From Streptosporangiaceae bacterium (GTDB lineage: Bacteria; Actinomycetota; Actinomycetes; Streptosporangiales; Streptosporangiaceae): a DNA stretch of 41,020 bases. A program made the translations under genes and the position numbers. The stretch covers positions 1 to 41,020 of the forward strand of contig JASHQA010000315.1 of the NCBI GenBank assembly GCA_030037785.1, written 5' to 3'. Positions 8,012-17,618 of this stretch are shown here, one piece after another. The number at the start of each line of letters is the position of its first letter. The stretch's first letter is position 1. The notes under the pieces are model-generated. The model did no database searches. It was not told where the DNA came from and worked only from the letters and a program-made list of their open reading frames with translations.

Positions 8012-9511
8012 GTGACGATTGAGGTGAGCCGGCGTCAGCTACTGGCGTCGGCCGGCGGGACGGTACTGGCGTCGTTCGCCTTACCGCCCAGCCTGCGAAA
8101 GATCATTGACGGCGCGCCGCCAGCGCGGCTGAGCTCGGCGCGCATCACCGCTCCCATCCCCGACATCAAGCACGTCGTGGTGCTGATGCAGGAGAACCGA
8201 TCCTTCGACCACTACTTCGGCGCCATGCCCGGCGTGCGTGGCTTCAGTGACTCCCAGGCGATCACCGGCGTCTTCCAGCAGCCTGACCCGCAGAATCCGG
8301 CCGGGTACCTGTACCCGTTCCACGCCGACACGCAGAGCTCGAGCGCCCAGGCGCTGCCCTCCACCAGCCACGACTGGCTGCCGCAGCACTACTCGTGGAA
8401 CGACGGGGCCATGAACGGCTTCGTGACCTCGCGACTGCCCACCGCGCTCTTCAACGGCGAGAAGATCGACGACTACGACGGGCTCGCCGCGCAGTACTCG
8501 ATGGCGTACTTCCAGCGGGATGACGTCCCCTTCCAGTGGGCACTTGCCGACGCCTTCACGATCTGCGATGGCTACCACTGCTCGGTACTGGGACCGACGA
8601 TCCCCAACCGGCTCTATCTGATGACCGGTCAGATCGACCCCGCGGGTCTGCACGGCGGTCCGGTCTACGGCGACTACATCGGGCCAGCGGGCTACTCGTG
8701 GCAGACCTATCCAGAGCTGCTGACAGCGGCTGGCGTGTCCTGGAAGGTGTACCAGGAGGTCGACAACTACGGCTTCAACGTGCTCGAGTACTTCGACCAG
8801 TACCAGAGCGCGCCGACCTCGTCACCGCTGTACCAGAACGCGATGAAGTTCTATCAGGCGGGCCAGTTCGAGTACGACGCGATGCATGACCGACTGCCGA
8901 CGGTGTCGTACATCCTCCCGACGTCGTTCCAGTCTGAGCACCCTGACTTCATGCCGGCCGCCGGCGCCGACTACGTCGCTAGCAAGGTCAACGCGATCGC
9001 AGCGAATCCGGACGTGTTCGCCAAGACGGTCTTCATCCTCGTCTACGACGAGAACGACGGGTACTTCGACCACGTGCTGCCGCCGACCGCGCCGACTGGC
9101 ACGTCCGGCGAGTACATCACGTCGACGACCTCCGCCCCCGGACCGATCGGCCTCGGCTTCCGCGTTCCCTGCATCATCGTCTCGCCCTGGACGGTGGGCG
9201 GCTTCGTCTGCCACGACACGTTCGACCACACGTCGGTCACCCGGCTGCTCGAGCTGGTGACCGGTGTGCGCAATCCCGGTATCACCGCCTGGCGGCGGCA
9301 GACCGTCGGCGACTTCACCTCGGCGCTGGGCGCGGTCCCGAGCGGGCGGTTCCCGCGGCTGCCCGACACGAAGGCTCAGCTCGAGCTGGCCGAACAGGAA
9401 GTGCTCAAGTTCCAGCTCCCGCCATACCCGGGCGCGAGCCAGACACCGCCGGTACAGCCGCCTGGGACCAAGCCAGTGCGCAGCTCCGCATCGACCGCAG
9501 TGGGAGTGTGA
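8012..9511 (+). CDS. Tat-exported phospholipase C / acid phosphatase-type phosphoesterase
   Basis: A 499-residue enzyme of the non-haemolytic phospholipase C/AcpA phosphoesterase family, which hydrolyses phosphate esters or phospholipid head groups outside the membrane. A twin-arginine signal is visible (SRRQLLASAGG, residues 6-16). The active-site block QENRSFDHYFG (60-70) holds the nucleophile region. PNRLYLMTGQ, YDENDGYFDH and HDTFDHTSVTRLLE follow and supply the other metal ligands in this family. The GTG at 8012 was chosen because a strong GAGGAGG lies 7 bases upstream and it puts the Tat motif at the N-terminus. The preceding 277 bases (7735-8011) hold no gene and probably the promoter. 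The next gene follows at once. Confidence 0.92.
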   Translation: MTIEVSRRQLLASAGGTVLASFALPPSLRKIIDGAPPARLSSARITAPIPDIKHVVVLMQENRSFDHYFGAMPGVRGFSDSQAITGVFQQPDPQNPAGYLYPFHADTQSSSAQALPSTSHDWLPQHYSWNDGAMNGFVTSRLPTALFNGEKIDDYDGLAAQYSMAYFQRDDVPFQWALADAFTICDGYHCSVLGPTIPNRLYLMTGQIDPAGLHGGPVYGDYIGPAGYSWQTYPELLTAAGVSWKVYQEVDNYGFNVLEYFDQYQSAPTSSPLYQNAMKFYQAGQFEYDAMHDRLPTVSYILPTSFQSEHPDFMPAAGADYVASKVNAIAANPDVFAKTVFILVYDENDGYFDHVLPPTAPTGTSGEYITSTTSAPGPIGLGFRVPCIIVSPWTVGGFVCHDTFDHTSVTRLLELVTGVRNPGITAWRRQTVGDFTSALGAVPSGRFPRLPDTKAQLELAEQEVLKFQLPPYPGASQTPPVQPPGTKPVRSSASTAVGV

Positions 9512-9516
9512 TCACA

Positions 9517-10752
9517 ATGGCACCGCGCGACTCATCGAGCTCCGGTGCGGCCTGGCCCACTCGGCGCGTCATCATCGCGGGCGCGGCGGCCCTCGCGCTC
9601 GCCGCCGCCGGTACCGCGACGGCTCTCACCGTGCATAGCTCCGCGCATGGCACCGGCGCTGGCAGCCACGCCGCCAGCAGCCACGCCGCCAGCAGCCATG
9701 CGGCTGCCAGGGCTCGGCTGACCGATGCGAGCTGCACCGGACCCACGGGAGCCGCCTACCTAGCGCTGCCCGGCTATCAGGCCTTCGACGCCGTGAACAC
9801 CGACGACTGCTACCTCGTCCAGCAGTACAACGTGGGCGACCCGCTGGTGCCGGGCACTGGCACCGAGGACTTCAACTACAGCTCCACCGACGAGGGCCTG
9901 GCGATGTACGGAGACACGCTGTACTTCGCCGACACCGGCAACGACACGGTCGCGGTGCTCGACACCGCGAATCTCAGCGTGGACAACTACGAGAATCCCG
10001 CCGAGACGCTCGTGACGGTGGGGCAGGACCCGGAGGGCGTCGCCGTGACCCCTGACGGCAGCCAGGTGTGGGTAACCGACACCGGTCCGGAGACCGGCTC
10101 GCCGTCACTCGGCGGGATCAGCGTGATCTCGACCGCCTCCGACACCGTGACGGCCAGCCTGAGCCTGTCGGCCGACCCCAGGGAGCTCGCGTTCTCACCG
10201 TCCGGGGCGACCGCCTACGTGACCACGGCAAGCGGTCTGCTGGTCATCAAGACAGCCACCCTCCAGGTGGTCGGCACGATCGAAGGGCTCGGCGACCCGG
10301 AGGACGTCGCGGTGTCGCCGGACGGCAAGACGGTCTACGTCACCAACACCGTCCAGGGTCTGGTGGACGTCATCAACGCCGCGACCAACACGGTCACCGG
10401 CACCATCAAGGTCGGCCAGCTGCCCTGGGGGCTGGTGATCTCCGCCAGCGGCAGCACGATCTACGTGGCCGACGGCGACTCCGACGCCATCTCCGTCATC
10501 AGCACGGCGTCTGACACGGTCACTGACACGATTCCCGACTCGGGCGGCCCGGTCAGCGTGGCCCTCACCCCGGACGGGAGCCGGCTCTGGGTGGGCGGGC
10601 TCACCTCGGGTGTCGTCTCGGTGTTCGACACAGCCGACAACACCCTGGTCGGCGGCTTCAACGTCGGCTATACCGAAGAGCCCAACTCGGGCGACGGTGA
10701 GGAGCCGACAGCCATCGTCATGACCACGACGCTGACCGCGGGCGGAAGCTAG
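9517..10752 (+). CDS. Secreted YVTN-type beta-propeller protein
   Basis: A 411-residue exported protein. It has a basic N-terminus and hydrophobic signal/anchor (about residues 15-38), a His/Ala/Ser-rich linker, and then at least five beta-propeller blades. Each blade follows the pattern V(A/S)(V/L)(T/S)PDG-x2-(V/L)(W/Y)V(T/G), for example VAVTPDGSQVWVTD, VAVSPDGKTVYVTNT and VALTPDGSRLWVGG. The pattern matches YVTN repeat proteins, which act as binding scaffolds and have no set catalytic role. The ATG at 9517 has GGGAG 10 bases upstream; a GTG at 9508 overlapping the phosphoesterase stop is the alternative. Its tight linkage suggests a partner role with the exported phosphoesterase. Confidence 0.88.
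   Translation: MAPRDSSSSGAAWPTRRVIIAGAAALALAAAGTATALTVHSSAHGTGAGSHAASSHAASSHAAARARLTDASCTGPTGAAYLALPGYQAFDAVNTDDCYLVQQYNVGDPLVPGTGTEDFNYSSTDEGLAMYGDTLYFADTGNDTVAVLDTANLSVDNYENPAETLVTVGQDPEGVAVTPDGSQVWVTDTGPETGSPSLGGISVISTASDTVTASLSLSADPRELAFSPSGATAYVTTASGLLVIKTATLQVVGTIEGLGDPEDVAVSPDGKTVYVTNTVQGLVDVINAATNTVTGTIKVGQLPWGLVISASGSTIYVADGDSDAISVISTASDTVTDTIPDSGGPVSVALTPDGSRLWVGGLTSGVVSVFDTADNTLVGGFNVGYTEEPNSGDGEEPTAIVMTTTLTAGGS
9664..9708 (+). repeat. 15-bp tandem repeat coding for SHAAS
   Basis: Two perfect copies of AGCCACGCCGCCAGC and a diverged third encode the SHAAS-SHAAS-SHAA linker between the signal/anchor and the beta-propeller. The linker is probably flexible. Copy number may vary between strains. 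Confidence 0.85.
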
Positions 10753-10861
10753 CTGACCGGGGCACCGCCGACCCGGAAGGCGGCGCGCAACGGCGCGCTC
10801 GTTGATGTGATCGCCGAGCCAACCCAGCTGGTCGCCGCCTAGCGCCCGCAGCGGCTGGCGG

Positions 10862-13222
10862 CTAGGTAGCCGCGTCCGGTCGCCGCCGTTCCGGTGTGCG
10901 GCCGGCCGGCTGGCTGGCCCTCGGGCGGGGCGTGACCGACGGGATCGGCCGGACGACCGGCTTGCCCGCCTTCAGCGTGACAGGCGTGCCGTGGTGACCG
11001 ATGCCGAGCGGTTCTCCTTCGACCAGCAGGTAACGAGCCGACGAGCGCGTGATCTCGACCCGCAGCCGGCGGCCCTGCAGCACGATCGTGAAGGCCAGCC
11101 GGGCCATCTCGTCCGGCAGCCTGGGCGCGAACTGGATATCCCCGGACTCATACCGCACCCCGGCGAATCCGGCTATCAGCGCGACGTACATGCCAGCAAG
11201 CGACGCGATGTGCACGCCGTCCCTGGTGTTGTGCTCCAGGTCGTCAAGGTCCATCAGCGCGGCCTCGGCGAGGTAGTCGAAGGCCAGGTCCAACTCGCCG
11301 ACCTCGGCAGCGATCACCGCCTGGGTGCCCGCCGACAGCGACGAGTCGCGCACGGTCAGGGCCTCGTAGTAGTCGAAGTTCCGCGCCTTCTGCTCGGCGG
11401 TGAAGGCCTCGCCGCGGTGCTGCATCGCGAGCACGAGGTCGGCCTGCTTGACGACCTGCTTGCGGTACAGGTCGAAGTACGGATAGTGCATCATCAGCGG
11501 ATAGTTATCGGCTGGCGTCGCGGCGAAGTCCCAGACCTGGTGTCCGGTGAACCCCGCGGCCTGGGGATGCACGCCGAGCGCATCGTCGTAGGGGATGAAC
11601 ATCGCCGTCGCCGCGTCCCGCCAGGCCGCCGCCTCCGCCGAGTCGACATCGAGTTCGCGGGCGCGGTCCGGATACTGCTCGGCCGCGCTCGCGGCACCGA
11701 GCAGGTTCCGCTGCGCCATCAGGTTCGTGTACACGTTGTCGTCCGCGATCGCGCTGTACTCGTCCGGCCCGGTGACACCGTCGATGTGGAAGCGGCCGTC
11801 ACCGTCGTGATGACCCAGCGAACGCCACAGCCGCGCGGTGTGCACCAGCAGGTCTAGGCCGGTGCCGCCGCCGAAGTCCCCGTCGCCGGTCGCGGCGACG
11901 TACCGGAGCACCGCATCGGCGATGCCGGCGTTTACGTGGAACGCCGCCAGGCTGGCGGGCCAGTATCCGGAGCACTCCTGGCCAGCGATGGTCCGCCACG
12001 GGAACGCAGCGCCAGACAAGCCCAGCTGCGCGGCCCGGTCGATCGCGGCCGGCAGTGTGCTGTGCCGCCAGCGCAGCGCGCTCGCGACCGCCTCCGGCGC
12101 GGTCAGGGTCAGCATCGGCAGCATGAACACCTCGGTGTCCCAGAACGCGTGCCCGTCGTAGCCGGGCCCGGTCAGGCCCTTGGCGGGAATTGGCCGGTCC
12201 TCCCCGCGCGCCGCCGCCTGCAGCACATGGAACAGCGCGAACCGAACCGCCTGCTGGATCTCTGGATCGCCGTCGACCTCGACATCGGACCGGTCCCAGA
12301 AGTCATCGAGGTAGGCGCGCTGCTCGGCCACCAGCCCGGGCCAGCGTGCCTGCCGGGCCGAGCTCAGGGCGGCCAGCACCTGGTCCCGCACGGCCTCGAG
12401 CGAGCGCGTACTCGACCAGCCGTACCCGACGAACTTCACCAGCCGCAGCCGCTCACCGGGTGCCAGCATGGTCGCGGCCGTCACCATGGCGGCGTCCGGC
12501 TTCGCGCGCGTGTCGGTCCGCAGACCGTCGGGCCCGTCGATCACGTGATCCATGGCGGCGCCGATCCGCAGCCCGCTGCGCTGCGTCCGGTGCACCATGA
12601 CGACCGCGTTCCCGTCGTGATCCTCATACTCCGCGAGCAGCGGGCGCTCGAGTACGGCGGTCGCACGCGGGTCGCCGTCGGCAGCCGGCAGCTGCTCGTT
12701 GGCCAGCAAACCCGACTGGACCGAGACCTGGACGGCCCCGTCGAGCGGCTCAACCTCGTAGTGGATCGCCGCGATGGCCCGGTGCGAGAACGACACCAGC
12801 CGCTGCGAGGTCACCCGCACCGCTCCCCCGGCCGGCGACACCCATTCAGCGCGCCGGGTCAGCAGTCCGGACCGGAAGTCCAGCACCCGTTCATGCGACT
12901 TGAGGCTGCCGTAGCGGACGTCGAACGGCTCGTCATCGACCAGGAGCCGGATCAGCTTGCCGTTCGTCACGTTGATAACCGTCTGGCCCGACTCCGGCCG
13001 GCCATAGGACCGCTCCGCGTACGGCAGCGGCCGGTCCTCATACACGCCGTTGAGGTAGCTGCCCGGCAGCCCGTTCGGCTCGCCCTCGTCGAGCACGCCG
13101 CGCCAGCCCAGGTGACCGTTCGACTGCGCAAACACGGACTCGGCCTGGGCGAGCCGGTCCATGTTCAGGCCCGTCTCCCGCAGCGCCCACGGATCCAGGC
13201 TGAACTCGGGTTGCTTGATCAC
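10862..13222 (-). CDS. Glycoside hydrolase family 65 disaccharide phosphorylase
   Basis: A 786-residue cytoplasmic enzyme with the GH65 layout: N-terminal beta-sandwich (about 1-290), helical linker, (alpha/alpha)6 barrel (about 320-690) and C-terminal beta domain. Landmarks are [17 protein letters not shown] (348-364), the catalytic acid Glu488 in VTGPDEYS, and the phosphate-site segment [11 protein letters not shown]. Family members phosphorolyse maltose, trehalose, kojibiose or nigerose to glucose plus beta-glucose 1-phosphate. Which disaccharide is used here cannot be told from motifs. The GTG start at 13222 overlaps the stop of the HAD gene (GTGA). That neighbour supplies the beta-phosphoglucomutase step, the usual genetic pairing. 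Confidence 0.93.
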   Translation of the reverse strand: MIKQPEFSLDPWALRETGLNMDRLAQAESVFAQSNGHLGWRGVLDEGEPNGLPGSYLNGVYEDRPLPYAERSYGRPESGQTVINVTNGKLIRLLVDDEPFDVRYGSLKSHERVLDFRSGLLTRRAEWVSPAGGAVRVTSQRLVSFSHRAIAAIHYEVEPLDGAVQVSVQSGLLANEQLPAADGDPRATAVLERPLLAEYEDHDGNAVVMVHRTQRSGLRIGAAMDHVIDGPDGLRTDTRAKPDAAMVTAATMLAPGERLRLVKFVGYGWSSTRSLEAVRDQVLAALSSARQARWPGLVAEQRAYLDDFWDRSDVEVDGDPEIQQAVRFALFHVLQAAARGEDRPIPAKGLTGPGYDGHAFWDTEVFMLPMLTLTAPEAVASALRWRHSTLPAAIDRAAQLGLSGAAFPWRTIAGQECSGYWPASLAAFHVNAGIADAVLRYVAATGDGDFGGGTGLDLLVHTARLWRSLGHHDGDGRFHIDGVTGPDEYSAIADDNVYTNLMAQRNLLGAASAAEQYPDRARELDVDSAEAAAWRDAATAMFIPYDDALGVHPQAAGFTGHQVWDFAATPADNYPLMMHYPYFDLYRKQVVKQADLVLAMQHRGEAFTAEQKARNFDYYEALTVRDSSLSAGTQAVIAAEVGELDLAFDYLAEAALMDLDDLEHNTRDGVHIASLAGMYVALIAGFAGVRYESGDIQFAPRLPDEMARLAFTIVLQGRRLRVEITRSSARYLLVEGEPLGIGHHGTPVTLKAGKPVVRPIPSVTPRPRASQPAGRTPERRRPDAAT

Positions 13223-13959
13223 TGGTCCAGCAGCTCCGCAAGATCGGCTACCACGACGTCTGCGCCGTGCGCCCGCAACTCCTCGGCCTGCCCGACCCGG
13301 TCGACGCCGACGACGCGGCCGAAGCTACCCGCCCGGCCTGCCGCCACACCGGCTAGCGCGTCTTCGAACACGGCGGCCGCTGCCGGAGCCAGTCCGAGGG
13401 CGCGCGCGCCCGCGAGGAACATGTCCGGCGCCGGCTTGCCCCGCAGCCGCTCACGCTCCGCCACGACGCCGTCGATCCGCGCCTCGAACAGGTTCTCGAT
13501 GCCCGCCGCGGTGAGCACCTGTTGCGTGTTAGCGCTCGACGACACCACCGCGCGGTGCAGGCCCGCATCCCGTGCCGCCCGCACGTACCGCACCGAGCCG
13601 GGATAGGCAGCCACCCCGTCGGTGCGGAGCCGGCGCAGCAAGATCTCGTTCTTCGCGTTGGACAGGCCGTGAATGGTCGGCGTGCCAGCCGGGTCGTCGG
13701 CCCGTCCGGCCGGGAGGTGGATACGGCGTGATGCCAGGAACGACTTCGTTCCCTCCTCGCGCGGCTTGCCGTCCACGTAGTCGTCGTAGTCGCGGGCCGG
13801 ATCAAAGGGAACGAACGTCTCACCGGTGGCCCTTGCCCGGCCGCGCAGGAAGTCGTCGAACATCTCCTGCCAGGCGGCGTCGTGGACGCTCGCCGTCTGC
13901 GTCAGCACCCCGTCCAGGTCGAACAGGCAGCCGCGGATGCCGTCCGGTAGTCCGAGCAC
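13219..13959 (-). CDS. Beta-phosphoglucomutase-like HAD-IA enzyme
   Basis: A 246-residue HAD-superfamily protein. Motif I is [13 protein letters not shown] (nucleophile Asp and acid Asp), motif II is VVSSSAN, the motif III region is GKPAPDMFL and motif IV is [13 protein letters not shown] helical cap lies after motif I. Together with the overlapping GH65 gene this indicates conversion of beta-glucose 1-phosphate to glucose 6-phosphate. The frame stays open upstream to 14028, but the GTG at 13959 is preceded by GGTGGGG and places motif I near the N-terminus, so I prefer it. Confidence 0.9.
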   Translation of the reverse strand: MLGLPDGIRGCLFDLDGVLTQTASVHDAAWQEMFDDFLRGRARATGETFVPFDPARDYDDYVDGKPREEGTKSFLASRRIHLPAGRADDPAGTPTIHGLSNAKNEILLRRLRTDGVAAYPGSVRYVRAARDAGLHRAVVSSSANTQQVLTAAGIENLFEARIDGVVAERERLRGKPAPDMFLAGARALGLAPAAAAVFEDALAGVAAGRAGSFGRVVGVDRVGQAEELRAHGADVVVADLAELLDQ

Positions 13960-14073
13960 GTTCCCCACCCTACGAGGAGGCCAAATCTCGGCCGGCCTTG
14001 GCCATGCCATCTCGCCAGGCGGAAGCAAGACCTTGCTACCCGGTTAACACGGCTCTAGCATCAGCACACCTTA

Positions 14074-14095
14074 CCCGCGGATAAGGCGGGTTTTT
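14074..14095 (+). terminator. Rho-independent terminator-like hairpin in the ABC importer leader
   Basis: CCCGC (14074-14078) pairs with GCGGG (14086-14090) around a 7-base loop and is followed at once by TTTTT. It points along the plus strand, yet no plus-strand gene ends nearby. It sits 33 bases before the binding-protein start at 14129. A leader attenuator is therefore possible. A second small hairpin (AGCAA-GACC-TTGCT) lies about 40 bases further upstream. Confidence 0.55.
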
Positions 14096-14128
14096 GCCGT
14101 CCCCACATCAAGTGGAAGACAGGTGTCA

Positions 14129-15463
14129 ATGTACGGATTAATGTCAAGGACGCGAGTCATCGTTGCCGTGGTAGTGGCAACGGGCATCGCCACGCTGGCG
14201 GGCTACGGCACCGCCGCCGCGAGCACATCGACGGGCAGCGCGACTGCCAAGACGTCAGCCTGCGGCACCAAGCCAGGAGTGAAGGCCACCGGTTCGCCGA
14301 TTAGGCTCGGCACCATCGTCACCAACCAGTCTGGAACGTCCTTTACGGACATCTCTAACATGGCCGACGCGTACTTCACCTGCGTCAACGACAACGGCGG
14401 AATCAACGGCCACCCGATCCACTACTACATCGAGACCGAGCAGAGCAACCCGGCGCAGATCGCCGCCGACGCCAGGCAGCTCGTGCAGACCGACCACGTG
14501 GTCGGCGTCGTCGGCAACACCAGCATCATCGAGTGCTCGGTCGACTCCAGCTACTGGAAGTCGCACGGCTACTACGTCATCGCCTCGGGCATCGCGCCGG
14601 AGTGCTACGGGACCCCGAACTACGCGGACGTGAACATGGGACCGCGGTACAGCTCCGACGGCGCCGTCCAGTACGCGATCGCGAAGGGCATCAAGAAGAT
14701 CGTGTTCGACCAGTCGAACGTCCCCGGCACGGGATACATCGCGGCCGGCCCGAACGCGCTGGCGGCCAAGGCGCACGTGTCGATCGTGCAGCTGACCGAG
14801 GACGTGCCGATCGCGGACGCCGACTCGGTCGCCATCAAGGAAGTCGATGACGCCGGGCCGGACGGCGCGGTGATCCTCAACTTCACCCCGCCGGACGCCC
14901 TGGTGATCCTGCAGGCCGCGCAGTCGCTCGGCATCGTGGATCACGTGAAGATGTGGGGCTGCTCGACGCCGTGCAACACCGACTTCCTGTCGCAGTCGCT
15001 GGGCAAGGCCTGGAACAGCAAGCTGTTCGTCAACGCCGAGCTGACCCCGCCCGACTCGACGAGCACCGCGACGATGAAGCTGTACAAGGCCATCTACCAG
15101 CAGTACGGCACCACCGGCCCGAACAAGGTCAGCGGTGGCATCGGCGCCTTCAGCGAGATGGGCTTCACCGAGGCCGAGATCGCCGTGCACGCACTCGAGG
15201 GCATCAAGGGCGCCTACACGGTGAAGAGCGTCAACGCGGCGTTCAAGGGCGTGAAGAACTTCGAGACCGGGATGATGTGCCAGAAGTGGACGTACGGCAG
15301 CTACCCGACGCACATCGCCAACAACGAGGACTACACGGTCACGCCCGACAACGGCAAGATGGTCACCGCCCAGGGCTGCACGAAGATCTCCGCCGTGGAT
15401 CCGCAGATCGCTTCGTACCGGAAGCACGCCGGCACAGCGTCTCTCGACCCCACGTCGAGCTGA
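14129..15463 (+). CDS. ABC importer substrate-binding protein, branched-chain amino acid type
   Basis: A 444-residue exported binding protein of the periplasmic-binding-protein type I (LivJ/LivK-like) group. A signal sequence (about residues 5-33) ends near GTAAAS, with no clear lipobox Cys. The mature part begins IRLGTIVTNQSG and contains the two-lobe pattern (DDNGGINGHPIHYY..E, VGVVGNTSIIECSVDSSYW, VILNFTPPDALVILQAAQSLG). Several Cys could form disulfides. The ligand cannot be read from sequence; homologues bind amino acids, amides, urea or aromatic acids. The ATG at 14129 has AGG 5 bases upstream. It heads a five-gene importer cluster (14129-19106). Confidence 0.9.
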   Translation: MYGLMSRTRVIVAVVVATGIATLAGYGTAAASTSTGSATAKTSACGTKPGVKATGSPIRLGTIVTNQSGTSFTDISNMADAYFTCVNDNGGINGHPIHYYIETEQSNPAQIAADARQLVQTDHVVGVVGNTSIIECSVDSSYWKSHGYYVIASGIAPECYGTPNYADVNMGPRYSSDGAVQYAIAKGIKKIVFDQSNVPGTGYIAAGPNALAAKAHVSIVQLTEDVPIADADSVAIKEVDDAGPDGAVILNFTPPDALVILQAAQSLGIVDHVKMWGCSTPCNTDFLSQSLGKAWNSKLFVNAELTPPDSTSTATMKLYKAIYQQYGTTGPNKVSGGIGAFSEMGFTEAEIAVHALEGIKGAYTVKSVNAAFKGVKNFETGMMCQKWTYGSYPTHIANNEDYTVTPDNGKMVTAQGCTKISAVDPQIASYRKHAGTASLDPTSS

Positions 15464-15507
15464 GCCTGAATCGGTGATGCGATCAGAGTTCTCGAGGTAA
15501 CAACCCG

Positions 15508-16401
15508 ATGCCGAGCTGGCAGGAGTTCCAGCCGTTCATCGTGACCGGTCTCGCCCTCGGGGGGGTCTACGCCCTCTCGGGGGTGGGACTGGTCGTCCTC
15601 TATCAAGCCACCGGCGTGGTCTACCTGGCCTTCGGCGCGGTCGGCGCGACGGGCGCCCTCCTCGCCTGGTCGCTCATCAGCGTCCACGTGGCCAGCTGGC
15701 TCGCCTGGATCGTCTGCCTCGCGTTCAGCGGCGCGCTGACGCTGGCCTACGGCATGGTCTTCGGCCCGCTGCTGGCCCGGCGCACCCCGTTGGTCAAGGC
15801 GACGGCCACGCTCGGGCTGCTGCTGATCCTCTACGGCGCCATGGACCTGCTGTGGACGACGAGCGGCGGCGAGGTTCGCTCGCTCACCCTGCCGAGCGAC
15901 TCCCACTCGTTTTCCATCGCCGGAATCCAGATCACCTATACCCAGCTGATCGGACTGGCGATCGGTGTGGTGATCACGATCGCGACCGCGGCATTCCTGC
16001 GCTTCACCAAGCTCGGCACGGCCATGCGGGCGATGGCCAACGACCGCGACATCACCGCCACGCTCGGCGTGCCGGTGCGCCGCGTCGAGGCGGCCGCCTG
16101 GCTCGGCTGCGGCGTGCTGGCCGGCGTTGCCGGGCTGCTGCTCGCCGACATGGTTGCGCTGGACGCGACCACGCTGACGTTCCTGGTGATCTCGTCGCTC
16201 GCGGCGGCGCTCATAGCCCGGCTGCGCTCGATCACCCTGACCTTCCTCGCCGCGCTCCTGGTCGGCCTCGTGCAGAATCTGATGGTGCCGATCCCGTCGC
16301 TGACCAACTACAACGACATGGCGCCGTTCGTGCTGGCCGCGCTCGCGCTGCTGGCCTTGTCGCGCCGCCGCGTGATCGCGCTCTCCCGCGAGGAGGTCTA
16401 G
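15508..16401 (+). CDS. ABC importer permease, LivH type
   Basis: A 297-residue integral membrane protein with about eight hydrophobic segments. It opens with FIVTGLALGGVYALSGVGLVVLYQATGV, cut short here by family norms only in detail, and contains the cytoplasmic coupling region LGTAMRAMANDRDITATLGV (about 170-190) typical of LivH permeases. It forms the translocation pore with the LivM-type product of the next gene. The following start overlaps this stop by one base (TAGTG) and its ribosome-binding site GAGGAGG lies inside this gene. Confidence 0.92.
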   Translation: MPSWQEFQPFIVTGLALGGVYALSGVGLVVLYQATGVVYLAFGAVGATGALLAWSLISVHVASWLAWIVCLAFSGALTLAYGMVFGPLLARRTPLVKATATLGLLLILYGAMDLLWTTSGGEVRSLTLPSDSHSFSIAGIQITYTQLIGLAIGVVITIATAAFLRFTKLGTAMRAMANDRDITATLGVPVRRVEAAAWLGCGVLAGVAGLLLADMVALDATTLTFLVISSLAAALIARLRSITLTFLAALLVGLVQNLMVPIPSLTNYNDMAPFVLAALALLALSRRRVIALSREEV

Positions 16402-17618
16402 TGGTCAACGTGGCGGGCCGTACCGCCGGCCCGCGGCAGCCAGGGTCGCTGCTTCGACGGCCCGGCCGCCCGACGGTGATCCGGGTCGCCGTGGTCGTGG
16501 TCCTACTGCTGTTCACGGTGGTGGCGCTGCCGCAGCTGATTGGCCTGTACTACGTCGACTACCTGACTCAGGTGGCGGTGTACGCCATGGTCGCGCTCGG
16601 CCTCGGGGTGCTGGTCGGCCGCGTCGGCCTGATGTCCCTCGGCCAGGTCGCCGTGCTGTCGGTCGGCGCGTGGTCCGCCGCCAGGCTGCTGTTCGGCACC
16701 AGCCAGCCGTTCCCGCTGGTGCTCGTCGAAGCTGGCCTGATCACGATGGTGCTCGGCACGGTGCTGCTGCTGCCGGCCCTGCGGATGCGCGGCCTGTACC
16801 TCGCCCTGATCACGCTCATGCTCGCGAGCGCGGTCTACATCGTGCTGCTGACGCTGAACTTCCCCAACGGCGGAGCCGGCTTCAGCGGGTACAACGGCAA
16901 CCAGATCCACATCCCGCCCATCCGCCGGCCGAGCATCGCCAACTCCGACCCGGCCTACTTCCGTTATGCGGTGCTCGTGGCGGTGGTGATGTTCGCCCTC
17001 GTCGCGATTCACATCCGGACCCGTCCGGGCCGTGCGTGGGCCGCCATCCGGCAGAGCGAGCCCGCCGCGCTCGCCGCTGGCATCAACACCACGCTGTACA
17101 AGCTCTGGGCGGTCGCGCTGGCGTCGTTCGTCACCGGCGTGGCCGGCGGCGTGCTGGCGGGCGCGGTGCACTACCTGTACTCAGACGACTTTCCCGCCTA
17201 CACGTCGATCACCCTGCTCGCGGTGGTGCTGATGGGTGGCGCGTACAGCCTGTGGGGCGCGATCGTGGCCGCGCTGCTCATGCAGTTGCTACCCGCCCTG
17301 CTGAACAACTGGGGCGTGTCCAACGACTGGCTCACGATCCTGTTCGGCATCGGCGTCGTGTTTACGCTCACTACCGCGCCGCGCGGCATCGCCGATCAGT
17401 TCCCCAAAGACATGGCCCGGCTGGGCGGCCTGCTGCTGCGGCAGGTCCGCCGCCGCAGGCCCGTCCCCGCGTCAGCGTCGCCGTCAGCGTCAGCGTCGGC
17501 CTCGGCCTCGCCGTCAGCATCGGGGTCGGTGTCGCCGTCAGCGTCAGCGTCGTCAGCGTCGTCGGCGGCGCGCGCAGCGCCGACGGCAGCGTCGGCCGGC
17601 GAGGGTGAGGCGCCATGA
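16401..17618 (+). CDS. ABC importer permease, LivM type, with Ser/Ala/Pro-rich tail
   Basis: A 405-residue integral membrane protein with a basic N-terminus and roughly nine or ten membrane segments. Family landmarks are GRVGLMSLGQVA and the cytoplasmic loop RPGRAWAAIRQSEPAALAAG. After the last helix and a basic stop-transfer (RQVRRRRPVP), about 52 residues (354-405) are almost only Ser, Ala and Pro. This tail is unusual for LivM and looks like a repeat expansion. The GTG at 16401 was chosen because GAGGAGG is 5 bases upstream and it overlaps the LivH stop. The frame is open further upstream but those codons lie within livH. The next gene overlaps by four bases. Confidence 0.9.
   Translation: MVNVAGRTAGPRQPGSLLRRPGRPTVIRVAVVVVLLLFTVVALPQLIGLYYVDYLTQVAVYAMVALGLGVLVGRVGLMSLGQVAVLSVGAWSAARLLFGTSQPFPLVLVEAGLITMVLGTVLLLPALRMRGLYLALITLMLASAVYIVLLTLNFPNGGAGFSGYNGNQIHIPPIRRPSIANSDPAYFRYAVLVAVVMFALVAIHIRTRPGRAWAAIRQSEPAALAAGINTTLYKLWAVALASFVTGVAGGVLAGAVHYLYSDDFPAYTSITLLAVVLMGGAYSLWGAIVAALLMQLLPALLNNWGVSNDWLTILFGIGVVFTLTTAPRGIADQFPKDMARLGGLLLRQVRRRRPVPASASPSASASASASPSASGSVSPSASASSASSAARAAPTAASAGEGEAP
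17470..17570 (+). repeat. GTCAGC/GTCGCC microrepeat coding for an Ser/Ala tail
   Basis: A low-complexity stretch of repeated GTCAGC, GTCGGC and GCCGTC hexamers at the 3' end of the LivM-type gene. It encodes (A/P)-S alternations. The regular hexamer phasing suggests growth by slippage. Confidence 0.85.

Noticed and set aside
11936-13606. Long plus-strand open frame of about 550 codons opposite the GH65 and HAD genes
   Set aside because: It lies wholly antisense to two clear enzyme genes, has no family motifs and is rich in Arg/Pro/Ala/His, as expected from a high-GC shadow frame.
14255-15427. Minus-strand open frame opposite the ABC binding protein
   Set aside because: Val/Asp/Arg/His-rich shadow of a well-supported gene.
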